A stretch of 19,292 bases of DNA. It comes from CADCVW01 sp035644935 (GTDB lineage Bacteria; Pseudomonadota; Alphaproteobacteria; Sphingomonadales; Sphingomonadaceae). Where the stretch lies: NCBI GenBank assembly GCA_035644935.1, contig DASQNO010000023.1, positions 1 through 19,292 of the forward strand. Reading direction: 5' to 3'. Below the pieces are notes generated by a model that was given only the letters and a program-made list of their open reading frames with translations, had not been told where the DNA came from and did no database searches. This document shows positions 1 to 5,938 of this stretch, piece by piece. Made by a program: the position numbers and the translations under genes. Numbering within the stretch: position 1 is the first letter of the stretch; the number at the start of each line of letters is the position of its first letter.

Positions 1-54
1 CTACGCAAGATGGCCAAGCTCATCCCAATGCCGAGCCAGCCAGTGCCCGCCTAA
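1..54 (+). CDS. C-terminal tail of a probable IS transposase (partial)
   Basis: Reading from base 1 gives LRKMAKLIPMPSQPVPA and then a TAA stop at 52-54. The same tail occurs in inverted orientation at 19239-19292, which is how a transposase 3' end repeated in the genome would look. Only 17 residues are visible, so the assignment rests on the duplication and the IS-like position about 70 bases before a terminus, not on catalytic motifs. The rest of the gene is outside the window. It could instead be a passenger gene of a repeated element. Confidence 0.4.
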   Translation, partial: LRKMAKLIPMPSQPVPA

Positions 55-141
55 GCGGAACAACGCCGCTCGTCGCGCGCACGCCCGCCGTCAGCTCCTG
101 CCAAAAGCCGACTTCTTCAACAGCATCCACCCATTGCGGAC
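1..141. repeat. Left arm of a 141-bp terminal inverted repeat (IS end plus half palindrome)
   Basis: Base-by-base comparison shows that 1-141 is identical to the reverse complement of 19152-19292; the first mismatch is at 142. Bases 1-54 look like the tail of a reading frame, and bases about 55-125 look like an IS 3' end finishing in an ACTTCTTCAACAGCA-like terminus. Bases 126-141 (TCCACCCATTGCGGAC) are the right half of the palindrome dispersed elsewhere in the window. The two arms point inward, so the bodies of both IS copies lie outside the window. The IS family is not established; the terminus only loosely recalls IS5/IS1182-type ends. Confidence 0.9.
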
Positions 142-274
142 ATCCAAGCCGGACGGCAAAGCTGCTCCTATGTCCCACATCCTCTCGTTAGCTTACTTTT
201 GCGCTCTCAGCTTAGCCGCTTAACAAGCACAAGCATGTTCGGTCGTGGTGCCCCGTGGTTGGGGACCCGCGCAA

Positions 275-586
275 ATGAGGCAATCCGCACAAGCCGGAGT
301 TTCCCGCGCAGCGGCGATCATCGACGGCGAAGTCATTCGCCCATTCACTCCCGGCAGGCAGAACGCGTCAGTTCTCTCCTATTGCGTCCTCAAAGGCCCT
401 CGGCAGAACATCATTAAAGTGGGGGAGCAATACAGTTGTAGCATCGCACTTTCGAAGCGTGGGGAACGGTCGCGGATGCTGCTGATTGGCGGCCCTGAGG
501 TCTACTATCTGCACATTGATCAGTCGTGCGCCGCGTACGAAGACCGCCTACTTAACTCTGACCGTGAAAAAAAACTGGCCCTATAA
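275..586 (+). CDS. Hypothetical protein, 103 aa
   Basis: An open frame in the accessory region, which I do not recognise. The frame is open from 224. ATG at 275 is preferred over the GTG at 245 because a GGGGA sequence lies just upstream at ribosome-binding distance. The C-terminal half (VGEQYSCSIALSKRGERSR, then a hydrophobic LLIGGPEVYYLHI stretch) has ordinary protein composition, whereas the first 30 residues are low in information. No signal peptide or catalytic motif is apparent. It ends near a run of eight A residues at about 567-574, so the last residues would change with a single indel. It may be a degraded remnant. Confidence 0.4.
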   Translation: MRQSAQAGVSRAAAIIDGEVIRPFTPGRQNASVLSYCVLKGPRQNIIKVGEQYSCSIALSKRGERSRMLLIGGPEVYYLHIDQSCAAYEDRLLNSDREKKLAL

Positions 587-620
587 GGAAGGAAAGCCAA
601 TTCGCCCCTGAGCCGCAACG

Positions 621-642
621 TCCGCTTTCCACTCATTGCGGA
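621..642. repeat. Dispersed sphingomonad-type palindrome, copy A
   Basis: TCCGC and GCGGA arms flank a TTTCCACTCATT loop. This copy shares CCACYCATTGCGGA with those at 1002, 14550 and 18407 and with the half copies in the terminal repeats. The outermost base pair is lost (GCGGAA instead of GCGGAC). It lies in the gap before the small membrane gene at 802. The stretch 587-801 holds nothing else except the inverted repeat at 733-762. Confidence 0.8.
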
Positions 643-732
643 AGTTGCAGCACGGCGGCGTCTGGAACACTATAGCGCCGATGTCCCATAAACGCTCGAC
701 CTTGATCCAAAGCGGGAAACCATTAATTCGTG

Positions 733-762
733 CTAGAGTTTAGAAAGCGATCATCACTCTAG
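733..762. repeat. Short inverted repeat upstream of the small membrane gene
   Basis: CTAGAGT at 733-739 pairs perfectly with ACTCTAG at 756-762 across a 16-base spacer. It ends 39 bases before the ATG at 802, so it could be an operator half-site pair or an mRNA leader hairpin. Weak promoter-like hexamers (TTGATC at 702-707, TAATTC at 724-729, 16-base spacer) lie just upstream. The function is inferred only from position. Confidence 0.35.
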
Positions 763-801
763 GCGCAAGTAGCAGGGCGCGAGAATTGAAAGTTAGGTGA
801 C

Positions 802-981
802 ATGGCTATTACTTGGAGCGTGCTGATTGCAGGAATGGTCTTGTTACTTGCAATACCAGGAACGGTCTTGCTATTTAAATATAATCCTGTCGTGGCGAAG
901 GCCTGGATGTTACTTGCCTTGACTGTCTTCTGTACGTTGCATGTCATTTATTGGATCACAGGTGAACTAATTAGCTTCTAA
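802..981 (+). CDS. Small two-helix membrane protein, 59 aa
   Basis: ATG at 802, stop TAA at 979-981. The product has two hydrophobic segments, roughly residues 6-25 (VLIAGMVLLLAIPGTVLLF) and 34-52 (AWMLLALTVFCTLHVIYWI). A short polar turn (KYNPVVAK) separates them and a short tail (TGELISF) follows. This is the pattern of a hairpin inner-membrane miniprotein. AGGTGA just before the ATG is close but could serve as a ribosome-binding site. The gene is clearly richer in A and T than the rest of the window and sits between palindrome copies A and B, which suggests recent acquisition. I do not recognise a family. Candidates are a toxin-like or regulatory membrane peptide, but nothing in the sequence decides this. 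Confidence 0.55.
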   Translation: MAITWSVLIAGMVLLLAIPGTVLLFKYNPVVAKAWMLLALTVFCTLHVIYWITGELISF

Positions 982-1001
982 TTAGTATCAGTGGTGCTAA
1001 C

Positions 1002-1025
1002 GTCCGCTTTCCACTCATTGCGGAC
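1002..1025. repeat. Dispersed sphingomonad-type palindrome, copy B
   Basis: GTCCGC at 1002-1007 and GCGGAC at 1020-1025 form a perfect 6-bp stem around a TTTCCACTCATT loop. It is in the same orientation as copy A and shares the AACGTCCGC context with it, about 380 bases away. It lies immediately after the small membrane gene. Confidence 0.85.
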
Positions 1026-1085
1026 ATACGCTTCCGATTGGCCGCAGGCTAAGGTTGGCTCTCACTGTTAGACGGGCCAGGTCCG

Positions 1086-1271
1086 ATGCGTACGAAGCTA
1101 AGCGTCTGCCGCAGAAAGTCCGAGTATCTGACGGAGGACGACGCGTGCCAAGCCGTGCTACGCTCGGAACTGGACCTGCGGCCTTACCGCTGCGATCGCT
1201 GCAGGCGTTTCCACCTGACAAGCCGAACAAAGGGCAAGCGAACGCCCCGTCCCTTTGAGGCGCTGAATTGA
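1086..1271 (+). CDS. Small CxxC...H protein, putative zinc knuckle, 61 aa
   Basis: ATG at 1086, TGA at 1269-1271. The central motif YRCDRCRRFHLTSRTKGKR has the C-x2-C-x3-H-L arrangement seen in small bacterial zinc-knuckle-like proteins whose core reads Y-x-C-x2-C-x-x-x-H-L-T/S. The N-terminal part (KLSVCRRKSEYLTEDDACQAVL) looks like a helical segment. The basic tail (RTKGKRTPR) would suit nucleic-acid contact. Such proteins are common hypotheticals in alphaproteobacteria; the exact function is unknown. It lies in the accessory stretch between copy B and the tRNA fragment. The ribosome-binding site is weak (CCAGGT). Confidence 0.6.
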   Translation: MRTKLSVCRRKSEYLTEDDACQAVLRSELDLRPYRCDRCRRFHLTSRTKGKRTPRPFEALN

Positions 1272-1469
1272 CGCTCCGCGGCGGCCTTTGCGTGGGTCCA
1301 GAGGAGGTCGAAAAAGCTGGCATATCCTGCCGAAAGCACTTTGGCTAAGGAAAGCGAGACATCGGGCATCACGTCATTTTGGGGCATGGTTGGGGCGATT
1401 ATCATGATGCATGCTCAGTGCGCTGTAAGGCACTGTAGCAAACAGGCTTTTCGTTTCGCGTCACTAGCC

Positions 1470-1514
1470 TTCGTAATGATCGGGTCAGGTGTTCGAGTCA
1501 CCTAAGCAGCACCA
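1470..1514 (+). pseudogene. 3' half of tRNA-Thr(CGT), candidate integration (att) site
   Basis: From 1470 the sequence reads as the 3' half of a tRNA: anticodon loop TTCGTAA (anticodon CGT), 3' strand of the anticodon stem TGATC and variable loop GGGTC. A perfect T-arm AGGTG-TTCGAGT-CACCT, an acceptor strand AAGCAGC, a discriminator A and encoded CCA follow. The matching 5' parts (D-arm, a GCTGCTT acceptor strand, a GATCA stem strand) are absent upstream. A break in the anticodon loop is a usual crossover place for tyrosine integrases using tRNA genes. The fragment would be the distal duplicated attachment site, with the intact tRNA and the body of the island to the left, outside the window. 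The region 1272-1469 otherwise holds nothing I can support. Confidence 0.75.
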
Positions 1515-1531
1515 GCAACATCAACGCGTTA

Positions 1532-1561
1532 GAGCCGTCCTGCCGAAAGCCGGGGCGGCTC
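1532..1561 (+). terminator. Hairpin terminator behind the tRNA fragment
   Basis: GAGCCG at 1532-1537 pairs with CGGCTC at 1556-1561, and the stem extends inward as TCC against GGG with a wobble pair. It is followed by TCTCCTGTT rather than a full T-run. Its place 18 bases after the CCA end fits the native terminator of the tRNA gene. That supports the view that DNA to the right of 1515 is the original chromosomal flank. Confidence 0.5.
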
Positions 1562-1638
1562 TCTCCTGTTCGGGCAAGCGCATAACAGGCATCGCGCGCG
1601 AAGTAGTCGGTTGCGGACCGAAGGTCGGCAGTACCGCC

Positions 1639-1947
1639 TCAGCCGGCCGGAGATAGCCGCAGAAAGGCGAAGATCAGGACAGGCCAGAACAGAGTGCTGG
1701 CGATGTCCCCGAGCGTGTCCGCCCAGCGCCACGAGCCGTTGATGATCCGGTCGCGCAACTCGTTCGCAAGCTCGGCCGCCACGACGATCAGCAGCGGCAG
1801 CGGGTCCGACAAGGGCTTGCCCAGTGCCATCGCGCTCAGCAGGAAAATGGCCATGCCTCCGTGCACGTGAAGAAGCTTGTCCGACATGCCCGTGGCGTCG
1901 CCGATGCGTTCCTTGATCGAGAGCGGCTTCGAACCTGGTTCTGTCAT
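1639..1947 (-). CDS. Small VanZ-like membrane protein, 102 aa
   Basis: The frame is open to 2067. ATG at 1947 is preferred because the sequence becomes protein-like there (MTEPGSKPLSIKERIG); GGAGGG lies just before it, at unusually short spacing, so the start is uncertain. Hydrophobic stretches cover about residues 30-45 (GGMAIFLLSAMALG), 47-62 and 83-98 (STLFWPVLIFAFLRL). The pattern DKLLHVHGG, then an acidic ELANELRDR segment and WRWADTLGDI, recalls VanZ-type proteins (D-K-x2-H near the N-terminus, E...D..D later). The match is by pattern only and the function is unknown. It reads toward the tRNA remnant. Confidence 0.6.
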   Translation of the reverse strand: MTEPGSKPLSIKERIGDATGMSDKLLHVHGGMAIFLLSAMALGKPLSDPLPLLIVVAAELANELRDRIINGSWRWADTLGDIASTLFWPVLIFAFLRLSPAG

Positions 1948-2138
1948 CCCTCCAGCATAAGCGCGTTTGCGCGTGCCGTACCATGCGCCGCTTTCAGCCG
2001 TTGTCCTCGGGTCTCGCTTCGATACGGAGTGGTCCGGAGCTGATCGACTGTCCAGGCGCTCGGACATTCATCGGACCAGCCGGACTCGCGCAGGTTGATG
2101 CACTAGCTTACCCTCGCTGCAAGCCGGGAGCCGAATCA

Positions 2139-2579
2139 ATGCCGATCAAATGCGCACTGGGCCGGCATTCTGTTTTAGCGCGCGGCGTACGCAACCAGGA
2201 TCATGAGTTTGGCCGATGCCATCGTTGCGGCTGCGACCTGCTGCGGGTAGGCCCTGCGGCTTGGAAGCGTGTTCCCAGAGGCTTCAAGGTGGTCTGGCGC
2301 CCTCGCACCGGTGACGAACTTGCCGATCAGTCCGCCGGTCAAGCGGTCGTCGGAAAGACGGTCGATCTGCGTGGCGTCACGGTCGTGGGGGAACGCACCT
2401 ACGGCGCTCAGCGCTTTGTCTTGGTGGTGCTGGCTTCGGATGACGACCGTAGCTTCGTTCAGAGCACCGATCAGCTATACGGTCCGGGTACTCTTTCGGC
2501 CGAACTGCAAGAACGGCATGGATTGGCGACGCCGACCAATCCCTGGGCTAGTCTGCGCCCAGGCGCTTACCCCAGCTAG
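2139..2579 (+). CDS. Small CxxC (zinc-ribbon-like) hypothetical protein, 146 aa
   Basis: The frame opens at 1983, but ATG at 2139 has a GGGAG site 8 bases upstream and begins the recognisable part (MPIKCALGRHSVL). The core is CHRCGCDLLRVG, then WKRVPRGFKVVWRPR: a CxxC pair followed by a W-x-x-VP-x-G-x-x-V-x-W motif. The same layout occurs in the minus-strand protein at 13820-14260 (CQHCGRDLV...WTPVPKGLRVAWR), so the window carries two members of one small family, which I associate with sphingomonads. Residues 70-146 are a further domain (VVGKTVDLRGVTVVGERTYG...RFVLVVLASDD) without a known match. The role is unknown. Its last 32 bases overlap the convergent VanZ-like gene. Confidence 0.65.
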   Translation: MPIKCALGRHSVLARGVRNQDHEFGRCHRCGCDLLRVGPAAWKRVPRGFKVVWRPRTGDELADQSAGQAVVGKTVDLRGVTVVGERTYGAQRFVLVVLASDDDRSFVQSTDQLYGPGTLSAELQERHGLATPTNPWASLRPGAYPS

Positions 2580-2919
2580 GCAACGCACCACTGCGAAGAA
2601 CCCGAACCAGGCCGAAGACTACAACGACAGCTGCCGTATCGGCCATCCAGTCGAACCAGCTTGCGTCTCGGTGTAGCCGGGGGATCATCTGAACGATCTC
2701 GATCGCGGCTCCGAATGCCGACAGCGCAAGCGCGAGACGCGGCAGTCGAGCGCGCGGGAAGGCAAGCGCTGCAAGGCAGGCGAGCACGGCGAAAGCCATG
2801 ATGTGCTGGACCTTGTCGCCTGGGCTTCCTGGAAGCTGCGGCGGCTGGGGCAGCGAGGCCATGACCAAGGCGAAAAGGGCGGCTGCCCAAAACGCCGTTC
2901 GATAAAGGCGGGTGAGCAC
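2548..2919 (-). CDS. VanZ-family membrane protein, 123 aa
   Basis: GTG at 2919 is chosen over the upstream ATG at 3192. AAAGGA lies 7 bases before the GTG, and the extra 91 residues of the longer form have no protein character. The product shows the VanZ pattern: TM1 about residues 8-22, then GDKVQHIMAFAVLACLAALAF (D-K-x-x-H motif leading into TM2), TM3 around LALALSAFGAAIEIVQMIP with the conserved E and Q. It continues with RDASWFDWMADTAAVVVVFGLV (D...D before TM4). VanZ proteins are four-helix inner-membrane proteins, best known from teicoplanin resistance, with no settled chromosomal role. The 3' end overlaps the convergent gene ending at 2579 by 32 bases. Confidence 0.75.
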   Translation of the reverse strand: MLTRLYRTAFWAAALFALVMASLPQPPQLPGSPGDKVQHIMAFAVLACLAALAFPRARLPRLALALSAFGAAIEIVQMIPRLHRDASWFDWMADTAAVVVVFGLVRVLRSGALPSWGKRLGAD

Positions 2920-3264
2920 CAGATTGTCCTTTCTGCGCTGCCCGCCGGACAGCCGCCGAGGAGCCGGACGCGCTGATAAACGGAAGTTGCATGGTGGTTG
3001 GACGGCTGTCTTGACAAGGGGATGCCGCACAAACGCCCACCAGGGACCTGCCTGACGGGCAGGAGCGTGGGTCGGTTCCCGGTTCTGAGGGCTCTCGATC
3101 ATCTTCATCGAGTCGACGTCGCCGTACCGGGCAAGCCGTCCGCAACAGCGGCGCGTTGAGGCAAGCGCAGTTGCCCACGGCCTGCCGTACATGTCGACGA
3201 AGTTGGGAGCGGTGCCTCCATCGGGCGCCGCCTAACCGCGAGCGGCGACTCAGGAGCGAATCGC
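2920..3264. other. Intergenic stretch with no gene I can support
   Basis: Several frames are open on both strands, but their translations are arginine- and proline-rich shadows without motifs, and none has a convincing ribosome-binding site. It separates the VanZ-like gene from the diguanylate cyclase stop. The part next to 2919 must hold the VanZ-like promoter, but I see no clear hexamers. Confidence 0.5.
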
Positions 3265-4401
3265 CTAAACAACGGCCAGACGACCGGCACCGGAACCCTT
3301 CGACCATTTACGCACCACACCTCGGCCGTCCTTCTTGGCCGTGTAGAGCGCCGCGTCGGCGCGTTCAATGAGCATCTCCAGGTCGCTGGCGTCCTGGCCC
3401 AGCGCCGTGCCGTCGCTCGCTCCGATAACGATCGACACGCCGCCGATATCGTACGGCTTGCCCAGGAGCTTGATGATCCGGCGGCCTAGGAACTCTACCT
3501 CGCTGCGGCCGGCGACGTCCATCTGGACGATGGCGAACTCGTCGCCGCCGACCCGGTAGGCTTCGTCGCCCGCGCGCAGCATCGAGCGCAACCTGGCGGC
3601 GACCTCCTGCAGCAGTTTGTCGCCTACGGGATGGCCGTGGCTGTCGTTGACGCTCTTGAAGCCGTCCAAATCGACCAGGTGCAGCGCCAACCCCGCTTGC
3701 CGGCCTCCGTTGGCGAAGGCCATCTGCAGCTTCTCGCGCAGCGACAGGCGGTTCGGCAGTTCGGTAAGCGGATCGAGGCGAGCCAGCCCCGCTAGGTGGC
3801 GCTTCGCCTCGAGCTGCGACAGCAGCGTCCGGTAGTTGAACGCGATCGTCTCCAGGCTGGAGAAGGCGTAGACGACGATCAACAGGCTCACCGCGGCATA
3901 GGCGCCCGCGGCGCGTAGGTCGGTCTCGAAAAAGGCACGGCCCGCGAAGCCCAGCGCCGTGGGCAGGCCGGCGGACAGCACGACCGCGCCGCACAGCCGC
4001 GGGCGCGCCGAACCGCGCGCGACCTGGCCCGCGGAGAAGCCGAAGATCGCGGCGACGACCAGCAGGTGCGAGGCGAGGTCGCCGTCCAGCGCGATCGATG
4101 CGTTCATCGCACCGAGCAACAAGGCGTATGCGAGCATGACGCGCGCGTACCGCGCTTCCCAAGCTCGCGCCTCGCGCTCCGTGGGCGGCGCCGACCGCCA
4201 TCGGCGCAGGGCGTCGACGACGAGCCGATAGCGGATCCCAAGCATGACGAGCACCGCCGCGCCGACCGGGAGGATCCAGGCCGCCCAAGCGGCATCGCGG
4301 CTGAAGAAGGCGACCAGCGCCACCGTGCACGCCATCACCGCGATCGGCAGGCGTCCGCCCATCAGAACGCAGACGAGGTCCACGTATATAGGTGCCGGCA
4401 T
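3265..4401 (-). CDS. Membrane diguanylate cyclase (GGDEF), 378 aa
   Basis: This enzyme joins two GTP to make cyclic di-GMP. About six hydrophobic segments fill residues 18-185 (for example LPIAVMACTVALVAFF, ILPVGAAVLVMLGI, SLLIVVYAFSSLETIA), forming a membrane sensor region of no named type. The GGDEF domain starts at DPLTELPNR (210-218). It has the metal-binding D244 in HLVDLDGF and an intact GGDEF at 285-289. RAGD (276-279) lies five residues before GGDEF, which is the RxxD inhibitory I-site for product feedback. ATG at 4401 is a conservative start. In-frame TTG codons at 4500 and 4503 would add 33-34 residues (including DALRLPLLFLRRER) and may be the true start. It follows the sensor kinase gene on the same strand and may be co-transcribed with it. 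Confidence 0.88.
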   Translation of the reverse strand: MPAPIYVDLVCVLMGGRLPIAVMACTVALVAFFSRDAAWAAWILPVGAAVLVMLGIRYRLVVDALRRWRSAPPTEREARAWEARYARVMLAYALLLGAMNASIALDGDLASHLLVVAAIFGFSAGQVARGSARPRLCGAVVLSAGLPTALGFAGRAFFETDLRAAGAYAAVSLLIVVYAFSSLETIAFNYRTLLSQLEAKRHLAGLARLDPLTELPNRLSLREKLQMAFANGGRQAGLALHLVDLDGFKSVNDSHGHPVGDKLLQEVAARLRSMLRAGDEAYRVGGDEFAIVQMDVAGRSEVEFLGRRIIKLLGKPYDIGGVSIVIGASDGTALGQDASDLEMLIERADAALYTAKKDGRGVVRKWSKGSGAGRLAVV

Positions 4402-4507
4402 CGCGCGCTCACGCCGCAGGAAGAGCAGGGGTAAGCGCAGGGCGTCGTGTCCTTCCGGGCGAGCGATCAAGTCCGGCCGCTTGTCGCAGATCAGGCTCAA
4501 CAACCCC

Positions 4508-5938
4508 TTAAGGAACGAGGGGCGGCCACCTGCCGATGGCGTCCGACCCCAGGGCGCGGCCTGGGCGTCGGCGGTCTGCGCCCGTCGGCTCCGCATATTT
4601 GGCGGGCAGCGACAGCGTCGCGCGAAGCCCGCGCGGGGCCAGGTTCTCCAGCACGATGTCGCCGCCCTGATCGCGCACGATGCCGCGCGCCAGCGCCAGG
4701 CCCAGGCCCGCGCCGCCCGTGTCGCGGTTGCGCGAGCCCTCCAGCCGCGTGAAGCTTTCGAATACGCGCTCGAGCTGGTCGGGCGGAAGGCCGGGCCCGG
4801 CGTCGTCGATCTGCACGATCGCCGCCCCGCCGCGGGTGCGGACGCGCACGACGACGCGGCCGCCGTACTTGAGGCCGTTTTCCACCAGGTTGCGGATCGC
4901 GCGGCGCGTCGACACGGGACGCAGCGCGACGGGCACACGCGGGGAGGGTTCGAACGCAACGTCGCCGCCCAGGTCGCGCAGATCCTCGACAATGGCGTCC
5001 ACCAGCGCCGACAGGTCGACGCGCACGGCGGCCTCGTGCGAACGGCCGACCTGCGCCAGCGCCATGATGTCGTCCAGCGTCTGGCTCATTTCGGCGATCG
5101 TGTCGGCCATGCGCGCGCGCTCGGCCGGGTCGTCGTGCGCTTCGGCGCGGAGCCGCAGCGACGCCAGCGGCGTGCGCAGGTCGTGACCGATCGCGCCCAG
5201 CATGCGGTCTTTTTCCGCGAGCGTCGCGACCAGGCGGTCGCGCATCGCATTGAACGCCCGGATGAGGACGCGAATGTCGGCGGGGCCGCGTTCCGCCACC
5301 GGCCCCGGCGCGGCGGTCCCGCCGAACGCGGCGGCGGCGCCGGCCAACTCGTGCAGTGGACGCGCCGCGCGCCGGCCGATCCATAGGACGCTGAGCAGCA
5401 GCAGCGCGTACAGCACCGCCGTTTCACCCAGCAGTCGCGCGACCAATACGCGCTCGCCGTCGCGCACGGGCGCACGCAGCGTCAGCCAGCGGTCGGCGTC
5501 CATGCGGACGGACAGGACCAGCATGCGTGCCGCGGGCGGGCGGCGCGCGGCGCGGGGCTGGCGCAGGGTCTCGTCGGCGGGCGCCTCGGCGGCGCGGACC
5601 TCCAGCGCGGACACGCCGGCGTCGGCCAGCGCGGCGGCGACGCGGCGCTCGATCAGGGGTTGGCGGGTCATCGCCGCCGTGACCCCGCTCCGGGGCCCGA
5701 CCTGGACGCGCCGCGGACCGGCCCGCCGGGCGAGCCCGCCGCGTTCGAAGCGGTCGGCGGCACGGACCAGCCGCACCACCGCGGGCGCAACCAGCTGGGT
5801 GGCGCGCCGTTCGCGCCTTTCGCCCAGCAACAGCGCGAAATTGATCGCCTGCGCCACGAACAGCGCGACCCCGACGAGCAGCGCGAGCTGCCCCGCCAGG
5901 CTGCGCGGGCCGATCCTCCGCAGCGCCGCGGCGATCAC
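4508..5938 (-). CDS. EnvZ-type sensor histidine kinase, 476 aa
   Basis: GTG at 5938 overlaps the stop of the response regulator (shared GTGA), so the pair is translationally coupled. Order: TM1 about 17-38, a periplasmic region rich in arginine and alanine (about 40-170), TM2 about 173-188, HAMP about 188-243. The phosphoacceptor is H252 in IGHDLRTPLASLR, followed by the second dimerisation helix. The ATPase has N350/N354 (RNLVENGLKYGG), DDAGPG (378-383), F-box FESFTRLEG and GGAGLGL (408-414). All catalytic motifs are intact, so it should autophosphorylate and pass phosphate to the OmpR-type partner. The last 25 residues beyond LPAKYAEP are an unconserved-looking tail. The ligand is unknown; the neighbouring periplasmic EF-hand and RcnB-like proteins suggest an envelope or cation signal. 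Confidence 0.92.
   Translation of the reverse strand: MIAAALRRIGPRSLAGQLALLVGVALFVAQAINFALLLGERRERRATQLVAPAVVRLVRAADRFERGGLARRAGPRRVQVGPRSGVTAAMTRQPLIERRVAAALADAGVSALEVRAAEAPADETLRQPRAARRPPAARMLVLSVRMDADRWLTLRAPVRDGERVLVARLLGETAVLYALLLLSVLWIGRRAARPLHELAGAAAAFGGTAAPGPVAERGPADIRVLIRAFNAMRDRLVATLAEKDRMLGAIGHDLRTPLASLRLRAEAHDDPAERARMADTIAEMSQTLDDIMALAQVGRSHEAAVRVDLSALVDAIVEDLRDLGGDVAFEPSPRVPVALRPVSTRRAIRNLVENGLKYGGRVVVRVRTRGGAAIVQIDDAGPGLPPDQLERVFESFTRLEGSRNRDTGGAGLGLALARGIVRDQGGDIVLENLAPRGLRATLSLPAKYAEPTGADRRRPGRALGSDAIGRWPPLVP

Noticed and set aside
1184..1405. A 73-residue minus-strand frame (MIIAPTMPQND...)
   Set aside because: Its second half is the reverse of the CxxC miniprotein gene and no ribosome-binding site precedes it.
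1400..1514. A complete tRNA gene
   Set aside because: GCTCAGTG near 1409 resembles a D-arm, but it is about 40 bases too far from the T-arm, and no acceptor or anticodon stem partners exist.
4402..4992. A 575-residue fusion of the cyclase with an upstream domain
   Set aside because: The extra N-terminal sequence above about 4503 is an out-of-frame shadow of the kinase gene.
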